From Lachnospiraceae bacterium (GTDB taxonomy: Bacteria > Bacillota > Clostridia > Lachnospirales > Lachnospiraceae), in the NCBI GenBank assembly GCA_017964055.1, contig JAGCSS010000290.1, positions 1 through 10,134 of the forward strand: a DNA stretch of 10,134 nt, written 5' to 3'. The translations under genes and the position numbers were made by a program. The notes under the pieces were generated by a model that searched no databases, was not told the DNA's origin, and saw only the letters and a list, made by a program, of their open reading frames with translations. This document shows, in pieces, positions 1 to 8,915 of the stretch; the first letter of the stretch is position 1, and the number at the start of each line of letters is the position of its first letter.

Positions 1-2664
1 AAAGCCTTTTTCAAAGAATGCCGGCTCAAACGCACCCGCCTTTATCTGCGCGTCGAGCGTCTCTATAGTCCTGTCGAGCACGCGCTCCACACGCCTTCTG
101 ATGTATTCGTTGCGCTTGCTGTCGGAGAGTATATCCGCATACTCCTCAAACGCGCCCTCTATCGCGGTCGCTTCTATACTCTGACGCTCCGCGCGTTCGG
201 TATCGTGCCATTTACGACCGCTTTTTTTAAGTATCTCACAGTAATTCTCGAGCGCCTTATGGTAGATGTTTCCGAGCTCGAGCCCGCCGACCGCGTATTC
301 CCGCGGCTCATCGAGCCTCAGGCCGTATTTGAGGAAATGCTTGAACGCGCATTCCGCAAAGCTCTCGAGCATCGAAACACTTCCGACGAGCATCCTGCCG
401 TAGAGCTTTTCGGCGCTTTCCGGCGTGATGCGCTCGGGCAGATGCTCCCTGAACGCGGCATCGACAAGCCTTCCGTACAGTTCCCCATCACGCGTCAGGA
501 CCTCGTAGAGCAGCTGTCTCTCGCTCTTACTGATGTCCCCGGGCTTTCTCTCGCGGATCAGGTCCGCAGCGGCTCTCCTGCCGCGGTCGCTTCCGAGCAT
601 CACCTCGGGATCGTCCGCAAATATATCTTTTATCTGAAGCCCTGCAAACATCTTCATCAGTTTTCCGAAGACATACGAAGGCCTGCCCGGTTTCTTGTCC
701 GCAGTCATCCTGTGGCAGGACAGATACAGTCTTTCGGTGGGCTTGGTAAGGTTCAGGTACAGATAGAACTCGTTCAGGTACGCGCTCTGCCGCTTTGTGG
801 GCGAGAGCTCGATGTCGTTTTCCGCAAAAACGCTCCTGTCGGCGTCCGAGAGCAGTCCCGCGTCACCGCCTGATGCGGGGATGAGCCCGTCGTTGCACCC
901 GAGCAGGAAAAGCGCCTTTACCGAGGTAAAACGCGTCCTCTCCATGTCGCCGAGCACTACGCTGTCGCTGCCCTGGGGGATCAGTGCCAGCTTTGCCTCG
1001 GAAAAGCCGGTCTCGAGTATGTCCGAGAACTCCGAAGGATCGATGATGTCGTCACCGAGCAGCAGGCAGATCCTCTCAAATACCGCCTCTATCTTTTCCT
1101 GCAGCTGTCCGGCTTCGAGTCCCTCGAGACGTACCTCGTACACGGGACTCTCCTTCTTTTCTTCGGCCTCTTTTTCGAGGCGTTCGTATACCTCGCAGTT
1201 CTTAAGAAGTGTTTTTATGGCCTCTATGCGGTCGGAGACTTTTACGTTTTTCGCCGCAACGGTCTCAAGCGGCTCCGCGGTGACCGCGATCACGCGCTCC
1301 CTGATGCTGTTTATGCGGTTCAGGTCGATATCGTATCTGCCGCGGTATTTCCCGGTCCAGGTCTTTTTCCACATGCTCCTGCCGCGTATCGCGCGCGATG
1401 CGCAGTAGTTCTCGAGCAGTACGATGTCGTCCTCTCCGATGCCCGTAAGCCCGGTCTTTAAGAACCTGAACACGCTCTCATAAGCGTAATCGCGCTCCGC
1501 GATCTCGAGCGCGGCCCTGATGAATTCGACCGGCGCGGTCCCGAGTATGTTCTTTTTCGCATCGATGAAATAGGGTATGCCCGCAGCCGCAAATTCCCTC
1601 TCAGCAAGCCTTCCGTACAGGTTCGCGTCTCCGGTAATTATGCCGATGTCTCCGAACCTGCACCCCGTCTGCGCGACGAGCCTCCTGATCTCGCATATGG
1701 CGAACCTGACCTCTGCCGCGGGGCTCTCGCAGGAAACGAGCCTGATCCCGCCGCGGTCCGTGTATGTCTGCCTCTTCCGCCTGAATATCGAGCGCTCGAG
1801 CGCAGCAACGTCGGGCGCGTTCTTAAAGCGCGGCGGTATCTCCGGAGCGATGATCCTCTTTACGATATCGGTACCGGTCCCGTCCGCGATGCGCGTCAGC
1901 TTGTCGACGGTTTTTTCCGAAAGGCAGAACAGATCCTCCTCGTCGGGCAGTTTATCCGCATCGGCTGGGTCTATCGTCACCGTCACATGCACGTCGCAGC
2001 CGATCTCCATCAGGCACTCGATGCATTTGAGCTGCATCACGGTAAAACCCGTAAACCCGTCGAAGCATACGGCGGCGCCTTTAAGCACCCTTGAGCGCGG
2101 CGCGTTTTCGACGAACAGCTGCAGCAGCTCCTCGTTCATGATGAACCTTCCGCTGATAAACTCCCTGAAGCCCTCATAGATCACGGAGATATCGCGCAGC
2201 TTTCCCTCAAGCTGCGGACGGTTCTGCGCGGTCTTTTGCATCCTCTCCAGTTCATCGGGTCCGATCCCGTACTGGTAAAACTCGGAGATCAGGGATTTCA
2301 TCTCGTCGATAAAGCCCCTGCGGTGCACCTTGCCCGCGTATATGCCCAGTCTGTCCGCGCGGTCGAGCGCCACCTTTTTTACGATCATGGTCTTGCCCGT
2401 ATCCTCGAGCGTTACCGGTGTTTTCACCCCGAGCTCCTCAAAAATGCGGTGCGCCATGCGCGGAAAGCTCAGTACGTCGATGTTCATGATGCCGCCGGTC
2501 GGGCTCATCGCGATCATGTCACGCTGTGTCTGGAGCGTAAACTGCTCGGGCACGACCAGCAGAAAATTGCGGTCAAAATCTTTGGCCGCCTCTTCTGTGA
2601 TCATCTTATTCAGTTCGTATGATTTGCCCGCGCCGGACGGGCCGAGATACAAATACAGCGCCAT
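1..2664 (-). CDS. addB: AddB, subunit B of the AddAB helicase-nuclease (3' end outside window)
   Basis: AddB works with AddA as the Firmicute counterpart of RecBCD. The complex resects double-strand breaks in the cytoplasm and prepares ends for RecA. I translated the minus strand from 2664 to position 1 and met no stop, giving 888 codons. The family is usually about 1150 residues, so roughly the last quarter, with the nuclease site and three of the four cluster cysteines, lies outside the window. Visible features: a Walker A loop GPSGAGKS at residues 8-15; VPEQF near 39-43; DGFTGFT near 202-208; GCNDGLIP from about 589; a motif VI-like YLNLTKP region near 629-652; and SVSMLES followed by CAFKHFLKYGL, in which Cys772 corresponds to the first Fe-S cysteine (Cys801 in Bacillus subtilis). 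The ATG directly precedes the Walker strand, as in homologues. The ribosome site is weak (TTAGGG). It lies 44 bases after uvrC, so co-transcription is likely; addA would be expected next. Confidence 0.95.
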   Translation of the reverse strand, partial: MALYLYLGPSGAGKSYELNKMITEEAAKDFDRNFLLVVPEQFTLQTQRDMIAMSPTGGIMNIDVLSFPRMAHRIFEELGVKTPVTLEDTGKTMIVKKVALDRADRLGIYAGKVHRRGFIDEMKSLISEFYQYGIGPDELERMQKTAQNRPQLEGKLRDISVIYEGFREFISGRFIMNEELLQLFVENAPRSRVLKGAAVCFDGFTGFTVMQLKCIECLMEIGCDVHVTVTIDPADADKLPDEEDLFCLSEKTVDKLTRIADGTGTDIVKRIIAPEIPPRFKNAPDVAALERSIFRRKRQTYTDRGGIRLVSCESPAAEVRFAICEIRRLVAQTGCRFGDIGIITGDANLYGRLAEREFAAAGIPYFIDAKKNILGTAPVEFIRAALEIAERDYAYESVFRFLKTGLTGIGEDDIVLLENYCASRAIRGRSMWKKTWTGKYRGRYDIDLNRINSIRERVIAVTAEPLETVAAKNVKVSDRIEAIKTLLKNCEVYERLEKEAEEKKESPVYEVRLEGLEAGQLQEKIEAVFERICLLLGDDIIDPSEFSDILETGFSEAKLALIPQGSDSVVLGDMERTRFTSVKALFLLGCNDGLIPASGGDAGLLSDADRSVFAENDIELSPTKRQSAYLNEFYLYLNLTKPTERLYLSCHRMTADKKPGRPSYVFGKLMKMFAGLQIKDIFADDPEVMLGSDRGRRAAADLIRERKPGDISKSERQLLYEVLTRDGELYGRLVDAAFREHLPERITPESAEKLYGRMLVGSVSMLESFAECAFKHFLKYGLRLDEPREYAVGGLELGNIYHKALENYCEILKKSGRKWHDTERAERQSIEATAIEGAFEEYADILSDSKRNEYIRRRVERVLDRTIETLDAQIKAGAFEPAFFEKGF

Positions 2665-2708
2665 ATGCCGCCCTAAGCCTTTCCCCGGACAGGCTCCCCG
2701 CGTCCGGT

Positions 2709-4574
2709 TCAGTTCTTCTCTTTCTCCCTGAAAAATGCGTATACCGCCTCTGCCGAAGCCCTGTTCATGCTCTCGCAGCTCTCGAGCTCCTCTACAGATG
2801 CGCTCCTGACCGCCTCGAGCGAGGTGAAATGCTTCATCAGGGCGCGTCTGCGCGTCGGTCCTATGCCCTCGATGTCGTCGAGTATCGAGTGAACCTGCTC
2901 CTTCGAGCGCAGCATCCTGTGGTACTCGATCGCAAAGCGGTGCACCTCGTCCTGCACTCTGGTTATCAGTTTAAATGCCTCCGAAGAGGTATCTATCGGT
3001 ACTTCGATATTGTTGTAATAAATGCCCCTGGTCCTGTGGTTATCGTCCTTTACCAGACCGCACACGCGTATGTCGATGCCGAGCCTTTCAAAAACCTCGA
3101 GGCAGACATTGACCTGACCCCTGCCGCCGTCCATCATGATGATGTCGGGGAACTTTGAGAAGCTGGTCAGCTTTCCGCCCTCCGTTTTTGCGGCTTCGAT
3201 CTCCTTTTTTCCATGTTCAAAACGTCTCGTGAGTACCTCTGCGAGCGACGCGTAATCATCCGGTCCCGTAACAGTCCTGATCCTGAACTTTCGGTAGTCG
3301 CCGGGCTTGGGCCTGCCGTTCTCATAAACGACCATCGAGCCTACGGTCTCGAAACCGCTGATATGCGAGATATCGTAAGCCTCGATCCTTTCGGGCACGG
3401 GGATGCAGAGCAGCTCCGCCAGCTCTTCCAGCGCGCCCGTGGTGCGCTTCTTCGCCTCTGCGAGCTTCTCGCCGTCACGGATCAGTATGCCCGAGGCATT
3501 GCTGTTCGCTAGCCTGATCAGGCCTTCCTTTTCGCCGCGCTTCGGAGACCTGATATAGATCTTCGCGCCCGCGCGCTCCGAGAGCCACGAACCGATCAGT
3601 TCGGCCTCGGGGATCTCCTCCGCCAGCAGTATCTCCTTCGGTATCGAAGGTGTGCCGGAATAGTACTGTTTTACGAACTCGTTCAGGATGTCGGCGCGTT
3701 TCTCGCTGCCAATATCGTTCATGTAATAATGCTCTTTTCCGACGAGCTTTCCGCCGCGGATGAAGAATACCTGCACAACAGCCTCTTCCCCGGCTACCGC
3801 GAGACCCACGACATCCCTGTTGCCCTCGTCCTCGCTGGTGACGCGCTGAACCTGGTTGATGCGCTTGATATCGCTGATCAGGTCCCTGTATTCCGCCGCT
3901 TTTTCAAACTCCATCGCAGCCGCGGCTTCCTTCATCTTACCCTCGAGTTCCTTAACTATGGGACCCGAATTACCATCAAGGAATTCCACTATTTTTTCGA
4001 TGGAACGCCTGTATTCCTCAGATGAGACCGCGCCTATGCAGGGCGCGTCGCACTGCTTCATGTGATGGTACAGGCAGGCTCTCTCGCCTGCGATGCCGCC
4101 GTCCGGAACCGACTTTCTGCATTTGCGCGTATGATACAGGCCGTTCAGCATCTCGAGCGTGTTCCTCGCTGCCTCGACATTCGTATAAGGCCCAAAGTAG
4201 CGCGCTCCGTCGTTTACATGTTTGCGCGTAAGAAAAACGCGCGGGAACGCCTCTTTGACAGTGACCTTAATGAACGGATAGGTCTTGTCATCCATGAGCA
4301 TGGTGTTGTACTTGGGGCGGTTCTCTTTGATGAGATTGCACTCCAGTACAAGCGCCTCCATCTCACTGCCGACCACGATATACTCAAAATGGTCGATCAG
4401 CGAGATCATCCTCTCTATCTTGGGCGAGCGCACGCGCTTCTGAAAATACTGCCTGACGCGGTTTTTGAGGCTCACGGCCTTCCCGACGTAGATAATGGCG
4501 TCGGCCGCGTCATGCATGATATATACTCCCGGTTTGTCGGGAAGCTTTTTTAATTCTTCTTCAAGATCGAACAT
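2709..4574 (-). CDS. uvrC: UvrC, excinuclease ABC subunit C
   Basis: UvrC makes both incisions around a DNA lesion after UvrA and UvrB have located it. The protein is 621 residues, close to the usual 600 or so. Domains in order: GIY-YIG nuclease for the 3' cut (GVY 16-18, YVG 29-31, Arg39, Glu78); a cysteine cluster (Cys152, 167, 175, 179) matching the positions reported to hold a 4Fe-4S cluster in E. coli UvrC; a UVR motif near 207-237 that contacts UvrB; an RNase H-like nuclease for the 5' cut, with Asp401 in DISH, Asp440 in GPDDY, Asp482 in MDGG and His545 in DEVHRFA; and tandem helix-hairpin-helix DNA binding at about 563-615. All catalytic residues are present. The ATG has a purine-rich ribosome site, AGAAGGA, unusually close in front of it. 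The gene is followed after 44 bases by addB and preceded by a candidate promoter with a repeated motif. Confidence 0.98.
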   Translation of the reverse strand: MFDLEEELKKLPDKPGVYIMHDAADAIIYVGKAVSLKNRVRQYFQKRVRSPKIERMISLIDHFEYIVVGSEMEALVLECNLIKENRPKYNTMLMDDKTYPFIKVTVKEAFPRVFLTRKHVNDGARYFGPYTNVEAARNTLEMLNGLYHTRKCRKSVPDGGIAGERACLYHHMKQCDAPCIGAVSSEEYRRSIEKIVEFLDGNSGPIVKELEGKMKEAAAAMEFEKAAEYRDLISDIKRINQVQRVTSEDEGNRDVVGLAVAGEEAVVQVFFIRGGKLVGKEHYYMNDIGSEKRADILNEFVKQYYSGTPSIPKEILLAEEIPEAELIGSWLSERAGAKIYIRSPKRGEKEGLIRLANSNASGILIRDGEKLAEAKKRTTGALEELAELLCIPVPERIEAYDISHISGFETVGSMVVYENGRPKPGDYRKFRIRTVTGPDDYASLAEVLTRRFEHGKKEIEAAKTEGGKLTSFSKFPDIIMMDGGRGQVNVCLEVFERLGIDIRVCGLVKDDNHRTRGIYYNNIEVPIDTSSEAFKLITRVQDEVHRFAIEYHRMLRSKEQVHSILDDIEGIGPTRRRALMKHFTSLEAVRSASVEELESCESMNRASAEAVYAFFREKEKN

Positions 4575-4582
4575 AATTCCTT

Positions 4583-4628
4583 CTTGTCACAGATACTGTT
4601 CACAGCATAATACAGAGCCTATTCACAG
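4583..4628. repeat. Three copies of a CTRTTCACAG-like motif in the uvrC leader
   Basis: Plus-strand copies are CTTGTCACAG (4583-4592), CTGTTCACAG (4596-4605) and CTATTCACAG (4619-4628). Starts are 13 and 23 bases apart. The middle copy is a partial dyad (CTGT/ACAG). The copies lie in the spacer, at the expected start point and just before the ribosome site of the candidate uvrC promoter, which is where a repressor would bind. They do not resemble the Firmicute LexA box. A regulatory role is inference. Confidence 0.35.
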
Positions 4629-4636
4629 CCGGGCAA
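4607..4636 (-). promoter_or_regulatory. Candidate sigma-A promoter for uvrC-addB
   Basis: On the minus strand there is a -35 box TTGCCC (4636-4631), an 18-base spacer and a -10 box TATTAT (4612-4607). A start near 4600 would leave a leader of about 26 bases before the uvrC ATG. The -10 matches consensus at five of six positions and the -35 at four of six. The site sits in the 65-base gap after the small gene, so uvrC may be transcribed both from here and by read-through. Confidence 0.45.
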
Positions 4637-4639
4637 GCA

Positions 4640-4870
4640 TCATTCATTGAATTCGACATACACAAAGTAGCCTCTCGCGTCCTGGCGGATATCCCTTACT
4701 ATGCCTTTTGTCGACTTGATCCTCTCTCCGAGTGAATAGTTGCCGGACATGGCGATGGCAGGCATCAGGATGTAGTAATAAAATGCTTCGGTACTCTTTT
4801 CGATGACCTCGTATTCCTTACCGATCTCGGCCTGCCCCGGCCGTTCCATTTTAAACTCTTCGGTTCTCAT
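4640..4870 (-). CDS. Small conserved-looking protein of unknown function, 76 residues
   Basis: I do not recognise this family. The product is small, rich in glutamate, with no signal peptide or membrane segment. The N-terminal half contains a hydrophobic aromatic stretch, FYYYILMPAIAMSG (about 30-43). The C-terminal half (GERIKSTKGIVRDIRQDARGY and onward) alternates polar and hydrophobic residues and reads like short beta strands with turns. It could be a small beta-barrel, but that is inference. The start at 4870 is supported by AAAGGA at a good distance; Met8 is an alternative start and also has a purine-rich stretch before it. The gene lies 40 bases after ftsH with no terminator visible between, so it is probably translated from the ftsH transcript. 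It overlaps no recognisable gene on the other strand. Confidence 0.75.
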   Translation of the reverse strand: MRTEEFKMERPGQAEIGKEYEVIEKSTEAFYYYILMPAIAMSGNYSLGERIKSTKGIVRDIRQDARGYFVYVEFNE

Positions 4871-4874
4871 GTTT

Positions 4875-4880
4875 TCCTTT
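4875..4880 (-). promoter_or_regulatory. Ribosome binding site that fixes the start of the 76-residue gene
   Basis: The minus strand reads AAAGGA, with the GG five bases before the ATG at 4870. This favours the first ATG over the internal Met8 codon and supports the view that this short frame is a real gene. Confidence 0.65.
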
Positions 4881-4910
4881 CGGACCGCTTAAGCCTCTGC
4901 CCGCACGGTC

Positions 4911-6878
4911 TCAGTATATTCCGGACGTCTGCGCGGTAACTGCATTATCCGGTGCCGCATCGGTCACTTCGCCGGAGGCGGTTTCTTCGGATGCCGCGGC
5001 GCTGTTATCTCCGCCGCGCTCCACCAGCACCTTGTCATAGAGCTCCATGAACTGCTTGCCCGTGATCGTCTCATTCTCGGCCAGATACTCCGCGATCTTA
5101 TCGAGGATGTCACGGTTCGCTCCGAGCAGTTCCTTTGCCTTATCGTAGCAGCTCCTGAGCAGATCCATGACCTCACGGTCGATGTCGCTCGCCGTCTCCT
5201 GTCCGCAGTTCATAACGGGCCTGCCGTCGAGATACTTGCTCTCGATCGACTCGAGCCCGATCGCTCCGAACTTCTTTGACATGCCGTACTGCGTGACCAT
5301 GGCTCTTGCAATAGCCGTAGCCTTCTCTATATCGTTCGAGGCACCTGTCGTGATCGAATCAAATACCAGTTCCTCAGCAGCGCGTCCGCCGTAGAGCGGT
5401 ACCAGACGGGCTCGAAGCTCCGCCTCGCTCATCAGGTATTTTTCCTCCTCGGGCACCTGCATTACATAACCGAGCGAACCCATGGTCCTGGGCACGATCG
5501 TTATCTTCTGCACGGGCTCGGCGTGTTTCTCGAGCGCGGTGATCAGGGCATGGCCTGTCTCGTGGTAAGCCACGATGCGCTTTTCCTCGGGTCCTAAGAT
5601 CCTGTCCTTCTTTTCCTTGCCGGCGATGACTACCTCGACGGACTCCATCAGATCAGCCTGCGAAACGGAGGTGCGGCCCTGCTTTACGGCCAGGATCGCG
5701 GCCTCGTTTATGATATTGGCCAGATCGGAGCCCACAGCGCCGGATGTCGCAAGTCCTATCTCCTCGAGATCGACCGAATCGTCCATAAATACATTCTTCG
5801 CATGGACCTTAAGGACCTCTACCCTGCCCTTCAGATCGGGCTTGTCAACGATTATCCTGCGGTCAAAACGTCCGGGACGCAGCAGCGCCTTATCGAGTAC
5901 CTCGGGACGGTTGGTGGCCGCAAGGATAACGATACCCTTGCTCGTGTCAAAACCGTCCATCTCGGCAAGCAGCTGGTTGAGAGTCTGCTCACGCTCGTCG
6001 TTTCCTCCGCCGTACTGCGTGTCACGGCTCTTACCTATCGCATCGATCTCATCGATGAATACGATACAGGGAGCCTGCTGCTGTGCCTGCTTAAAGAGGT
6101 CTCTTACTCGCGAAGCACCCACGCCTACGAACATCTCCACAAAGTCCGAACCCGCGAGCGAGAAGAAAGGCACATGAGCCTCGCCCGCAACAGCCTTGGC
6201 CAGAAGGGTCTTACCGGTTCCGGGAGGGCCTACGAGCAATGCGCCCTTAGGCAGCTTGGCACCGATCTTCTGGTATTTGCCAGGGTTGTGCAGGAAATCA
6301 ACCAGCTCACTGATGGATTCCTTTGCCTCGTCCTGTCCGGCCACGTCCTTAAAAGTAACGCCGGTCTCCTTTTCCACGTAGATCTTCGCGTTCGATTTGC
6401 CGACGCCCATGACTCCTCCGCTGCTCTTCGAGAGCATGCGCAGGAAGAAATACATCAGCACATAGATCAGCACGAACGGCAGCACGTAGACAAGCAGGAT
6501 ATCGACTATAGTCGAGCTCTTGTCGATGACCTGCGCGTTGAACTTGACGCCCGAAGCATACAGTCTCTGCGTCAGCTCGGGATCGTCCACGATGCCCGTG
6601 TAGTATGTAAGTCCGTAAAACGAGGTCTGCGTCTTAGGCGTGATCATGATCCTCTGGTTCTCGATGACCACACTGTCAACCTCGCCCTTTTCCAGCATCT
6701 TCAGGAATTCATCGTAGGTTATCTCCTCGATCTTTGCCGACTGCACCTGCTCGGTCAGATATTTGAAAAAGAGCATGGCCAGTATCGCAGCTATCAGGCA
6801 GATGATGAATATCCTGACGTTCTGCGGCTTTCGACCGTTATTGTCATTGCCGCCCTGTTTGTTGTTATTCTCGTCCAT
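4911..6878 (-). CDS. ftsH: FtsH, ATP-dependent membrane zinc metalloprotease
   Basis: FtsH is a membrane-anchored hexamer that unfolds and degrades membrane and regulatory proteins. The 655-residue protein shows: an Asn/Gly-rich cytoplasmic start; membrane segment 1 at about 21-38; an extracytoplasmic domain at about 40-123; membrane segment 2 at about 124-146; and an AAA module with Walker A GPPGTGKT (217-224), pore loop MFVGVG (249-254), Walker B IVFIDEID (272-279), sensor ATNR (321-324) and arginine fingers Arg337 and Arg340. The protease domain has zinc site HETGH (439-443), with Asp516 as the likely third ligand. The acidic, alanine-rich tail from about 623 is variable in the family. All key residues are intact. 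The ATG at 6878 has no clear Shine-Dalgarno sequence (GATAAATCAA precedes it); the start was chosen because it immediately precedes the first membrane anchor at normal family length. The gene sits between nadE (91 bases) and a small unknown gene (40 bases). Confidence 0.98.
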   Translation of the reverse strand: MDENNNKQGGNDNNGRKPQNVRIFIICLIAAILAMLFFKYLTEQVQSAKIEEITYDEFLKMLEKGEVDSVVIENQRIMITPKTQTSFYGLTYYTGIVDDPELTQRLYASGVKFNAQVIDKSSTIVDILLVYVLPFVLIYVLMYFFLRMLSKSSGGVMGVGKSNAKIYVEKETGVTFKDVAGQDEAKESISELVDFLHNPGKYQKIGAKLPKGALLVGPPGTGKTLLAKAVAGEAHVPFFSLAGSDFVEMFVGVGASRVRDLFKQAQQQAPCIVFIDEIDAIGKSRDTQYGGGNDEREQTLNQLLAEMDGFDTSKGIVILAATNRPEVLDKALLRPGRFDRRIIVDKPDLKGRVEVLKVHAKNVFMDDSVDLEEIGLATSGAVGSDLANIINEAAILAVKQGRTSVSQADLMESVEVVIAGKEKKDRILGPEEKRIVAYHETGHALITALEKHAEPVQKITIVPRTMGSLGYVMQVPEEEKYLMSEAELRARLVPLYGGRAAEELVFDSITTGASNDIEKATAIARAMVTQYGMSKKFGAIGLESIESKYLDGRPVMNCGQETASDIDREVMDLLRSCYDKAKELLGANRDILDKIAEYLAENETITGKQFMELYDKVLVERGGDNSAAASEETASGEVTDAAPDNAVTAQTSGIY

Positions 6879-6909
6879 TTGATTTATCTATACGGCACCC
6901 GTTTGAATT

Positions 6910-6922
6910 TAGCCTCAGGCTA
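6910..6922. other. Short inverted repeat between nadE and ftsH
   Basis: TAGCCTCAGGCTA can form a five-base-pair stem with a three-base loop. On the minus strand no U tract follows, so it is not a convincing terminator. The 91-base gap holds nothing else I can name: no convincing promoter and no strong ribosome site for ftsH. Confidence 0.3.
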
Positions 6923-6969
6923 CGAATGCCTATCTTAACCCGCCGTCCGTTATCCGGCACCCGGGCAGA

Positions 6970-8883
6970 TCACAGCTCATCCAGCTCCTTTAACCAGGCC
7001 GTGGCCTTGATATCGCTGGGCATCCTCCAGTCTCCGCGCGGCGAGAGCGCAACCGATCCGACCTTCGGGCCGTCGGGCAGGCACGAGCGCTTGAACTGCT
7101 GCGCAAAGAACCTGCGGTAAAAGCTCTTCAGCCATTTGAGCAGCGTCGCGTCATCGTAATCGCCGTCGAATACGTACTTCGCCAGCCTGTATATCTTGGC
7201 CGGCCTGAAGCCGTAGCGGAGCATGTAGAACAGGAAGAAATCATGCAGCTCGTAAGGTCCCACGATATCCTCGGTGATCTGGCTCGTAACTCCCTCCGCC
7301 GTAGCGGGGAGCAGTTCGGGCGATACCGGGGTATCGAGCACGTCGAGCAATGTATCGCAGAGCCTCTGGCTCTTTGAATTGACCGCAATGTAGCGCACGA
7401 GCTCGCGCACGAGGGTCTTGGGTACGGATGCGTTGACTCCGTACATCGACATATAGTCGCCGTTGTAGGTGGCAAAGCCGAGCGCCAGCTCCGAAAGATC
7501 GCCGGTCCCGATGACTATGCCGTTGTTTTTGTTGGCCAGATCCATCAGTATCTGCGTACGTTCTCTGGCCTGCGCGTTCTCGAAGGTAACGTCGTGTACC
7601 TCCGGGTCCTGACCGATATCCTCAAAATGCTTTAAGACCGCGTCTTTGATATTGATCTCGATCAGCTCCACACCGAGCTCCTCGGCCAGTATCAGAGCGT
7701 TGGCGTAGGTTCTCTTTGATGTACCGAAGCACGGCATCGTAACTGCGGTAATGCCGTGAGTGTCGATGCCGAGGCCCTTAAACGCCTCAACGGTTACCAG
7801 CAGCGCAAGTGTGGAATCGAGTCCGCCCGAAAGCCCTAGAACAGCCTGCCTGCAGCCGATGCACTTAAGCCTCGACATGAGGCTGTGCGCCTGTATGGCG
7901 ATGATCTGCCTCAGTGCCGCTATCCTCTCGCCCTCATCCTCGGGGATGAAAGGATTACGGGGATAATGCCTCGTAAGCTCTGCTGTCTCCGCATTCCCGA
8001 ACGAGAACGGAACATGCACATAGCCCTCATCGCCCGACGCGTAGGAGGTCATCCTGCGTCTCTCGTTGACCAGCTTGTTGATATCTATCTCGGAAACGGT
8101 CATGCCGTTCGAGAAAAGCTCGGACTGCGCCAGCAAAGTGCCGTTCTCCGCGATCAGATTATGTCCCGAGAAGCTTAAGTCCGTCGTAGACTCGCCCTCT
8201 CCGGCGTCCGCATACAGATAACCGCACACAAGCCTCGCGCTCTGGTTGGTCACCAGGCCGCGCCTGTAGGCACGCTTTCCCGCCAGCTCGTCGCTCGCGG
8301 AAGGATTGAGCACCAGCGTCGCGCCCGCCAGCACGTGCGAACCGCTCGGCGGCTGGGGCATCCAGAGATCCTCGCAGATCTCGATCGCGATCGACAGCTC
8401 TGGCATCTCCGTATTGTCAAACAGGACACTCATGCCGAAAGGCACGCTCTGCCCGCCGATATCTATATATTTAACATCCCGGGCTCCCTGCTGGAAATGC
8501 CTGGACTCGTAATACTCTCCGTACGCGGGAAGGAAATGCTTCGGAACGATTCCGAGTATCCTGCCGTTCTGCATGGCAGCCGCGCAGATATAGAGCTTTG
8601 AGTTGACCTGGAGCGGAAGCGATACAACCGCAAAAACACTGAGTCCCGCAGTCGCCCGCGCTATCCTCACGAGCTCGTTTTTCGCGCTCGTCAGCAGCAC
8701 ATCCTGCAGGAACAGATCGCCGCAGGTATAACCGGTAAGGCAGAGCTCCGGAAAGCATACGACCTTTATCCTGCGCTCCTCGGCCTCTTTGATGAGCCTG
8801 ATGATCTCGTCCGCGTTATAGACACAGTCGCCGAGCTTAATGACCGGCGTGACCGCCGCAACCTTGACAAATCCGTCCTTCAT
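6970..8883 (-). CDS. nadE: Glutamine-dependent NAD+ synthetase
   Basis: NadE converts nicotinic acid adenine dinucleotide to NAD+ using ATP and ammonia. In this two-domain form the ammonia comes from glutamine. The 637-residue length fits that class. The N-terminal nitrilase-fold glutaminase carries the triad Glu46 (CFPELCLTGY), Lys115 (GIVPKHFLP) and Cys170 (IEICEDLW). Each is six residues lower than the published Mycobacterium tuberculosis numbering as I recall it (52, 121, 176). The C-terminal synthetase domain has the PP-loop LSGGLDS at 351-357, and GTGDLSELALG (459-469) and YNGDYMSMYG (473-482), typical of the NaAD/ATP site. The ATG at 8883 is fixed by a strong AAGAGGAG (8900-8893) nine bases upstream. 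A candidate extended -10 promoter lies just before it. It is the first protein gene after the 6S-like RNA terminator; ftsH follows after 91 bases. Confidence 0.97.
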   Translation of the reverse strand: MKDGFVKVAAVTPVIKLGDCVYNADEIIRLIKEAEERRIKVVCFPELCLTGYTCGDLFLQDVLLTSAKNELVRIARATAGLSVFAVVSLPLQVNSKLYICAAAMQNGRILGIVPKHFLPAYGEYYESRHFQQGARDVKYIDIGGQSVPFGMSVLFDNTEMPELSIAIEICEDLWMPQPPSGSHVLAGATLVLNPSASDELAGKRAYRRGLVTNQSARLVCGYLYADAGEGESTTDLSFSGHNLIAENGTLLAQSELFSNGMTVSEIDINKLVNERRRMTSYASGDEGYVHVPFSFGNAETAELTRHYPRNPFIPEDEGERIAALRQIIAIQAHSLMSRLKCIGCRQAVLGLSGGLDSTLALLVTVEAFKGLGIDTHGITAVTMPCFGTSKRTYANALILAEELGVELIEINIKDAVLKHFEDIGQDPEVHDVTFENAQARERTQILMDLANKNNGIVIGTGDLSELALGFATYNGDYMSMYGVNASVPKTLVRELVRYIAVNSKSQRLCDTLLDVLDTPVSPELLPATAEGVTSQITEDIVGPYELHDFFLFYMLRYGFRPAKIYRLAKYVFDGDYDDATLLKWLKSFYRRFFAQQFKRSCLPDGPKVGSVALSPRGDWRMPSDIKATAWLKELDEL

Positions 8884-8915
8884 ACAGCTACGCTCCTCTT
8901 TGGTTTGTAATGATT

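Noticed and set aside
205..3158. Series of plus-strand open frames (for example 205-873, 797-1408, 1577-2179, 2619-3158)
   Set aside because: They lie antisense to addB and uvrC, both intact on the minus strand with conserved motifs throughout. The plus-strand products are low-complexity, rich in Ser or Arg, and overlap one another.
4964..5176. 70-codon minus-strand frame at the 3' end of ftsH
   Set aside because: It is in another frame inside ftsH, Arg/Ser-rich and without a ribosome site. It is not evidence of a frameshift because the FtsH frame is continuous to a normal C-terminus.
5802..6938. Long plus-strand open frame of 378 codons opposite ftsH
   Set aside because: It lies antisense to an unmistakable ftsH. 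Its translation has no recognisable motif and is rich in His, Arg and Leu, as expected from reading the complement of a GC-rich gene.
6893..6963. Direct repeat CGGCACCCG at 6893-6901 and 6955-6963 flanking the ftsH leader
   Set aside because: It is only nine bases, GC-rich, and without further similarity on either side. It could be chance, and no attachment site or mobile element is nearby.
8306..8758. Overlapping short frames on both strands within nadE
   Set aside because: They overlap the glutaminase domain of nadE, whose motifs are continuous across the region. They are out-of-frame shadows.
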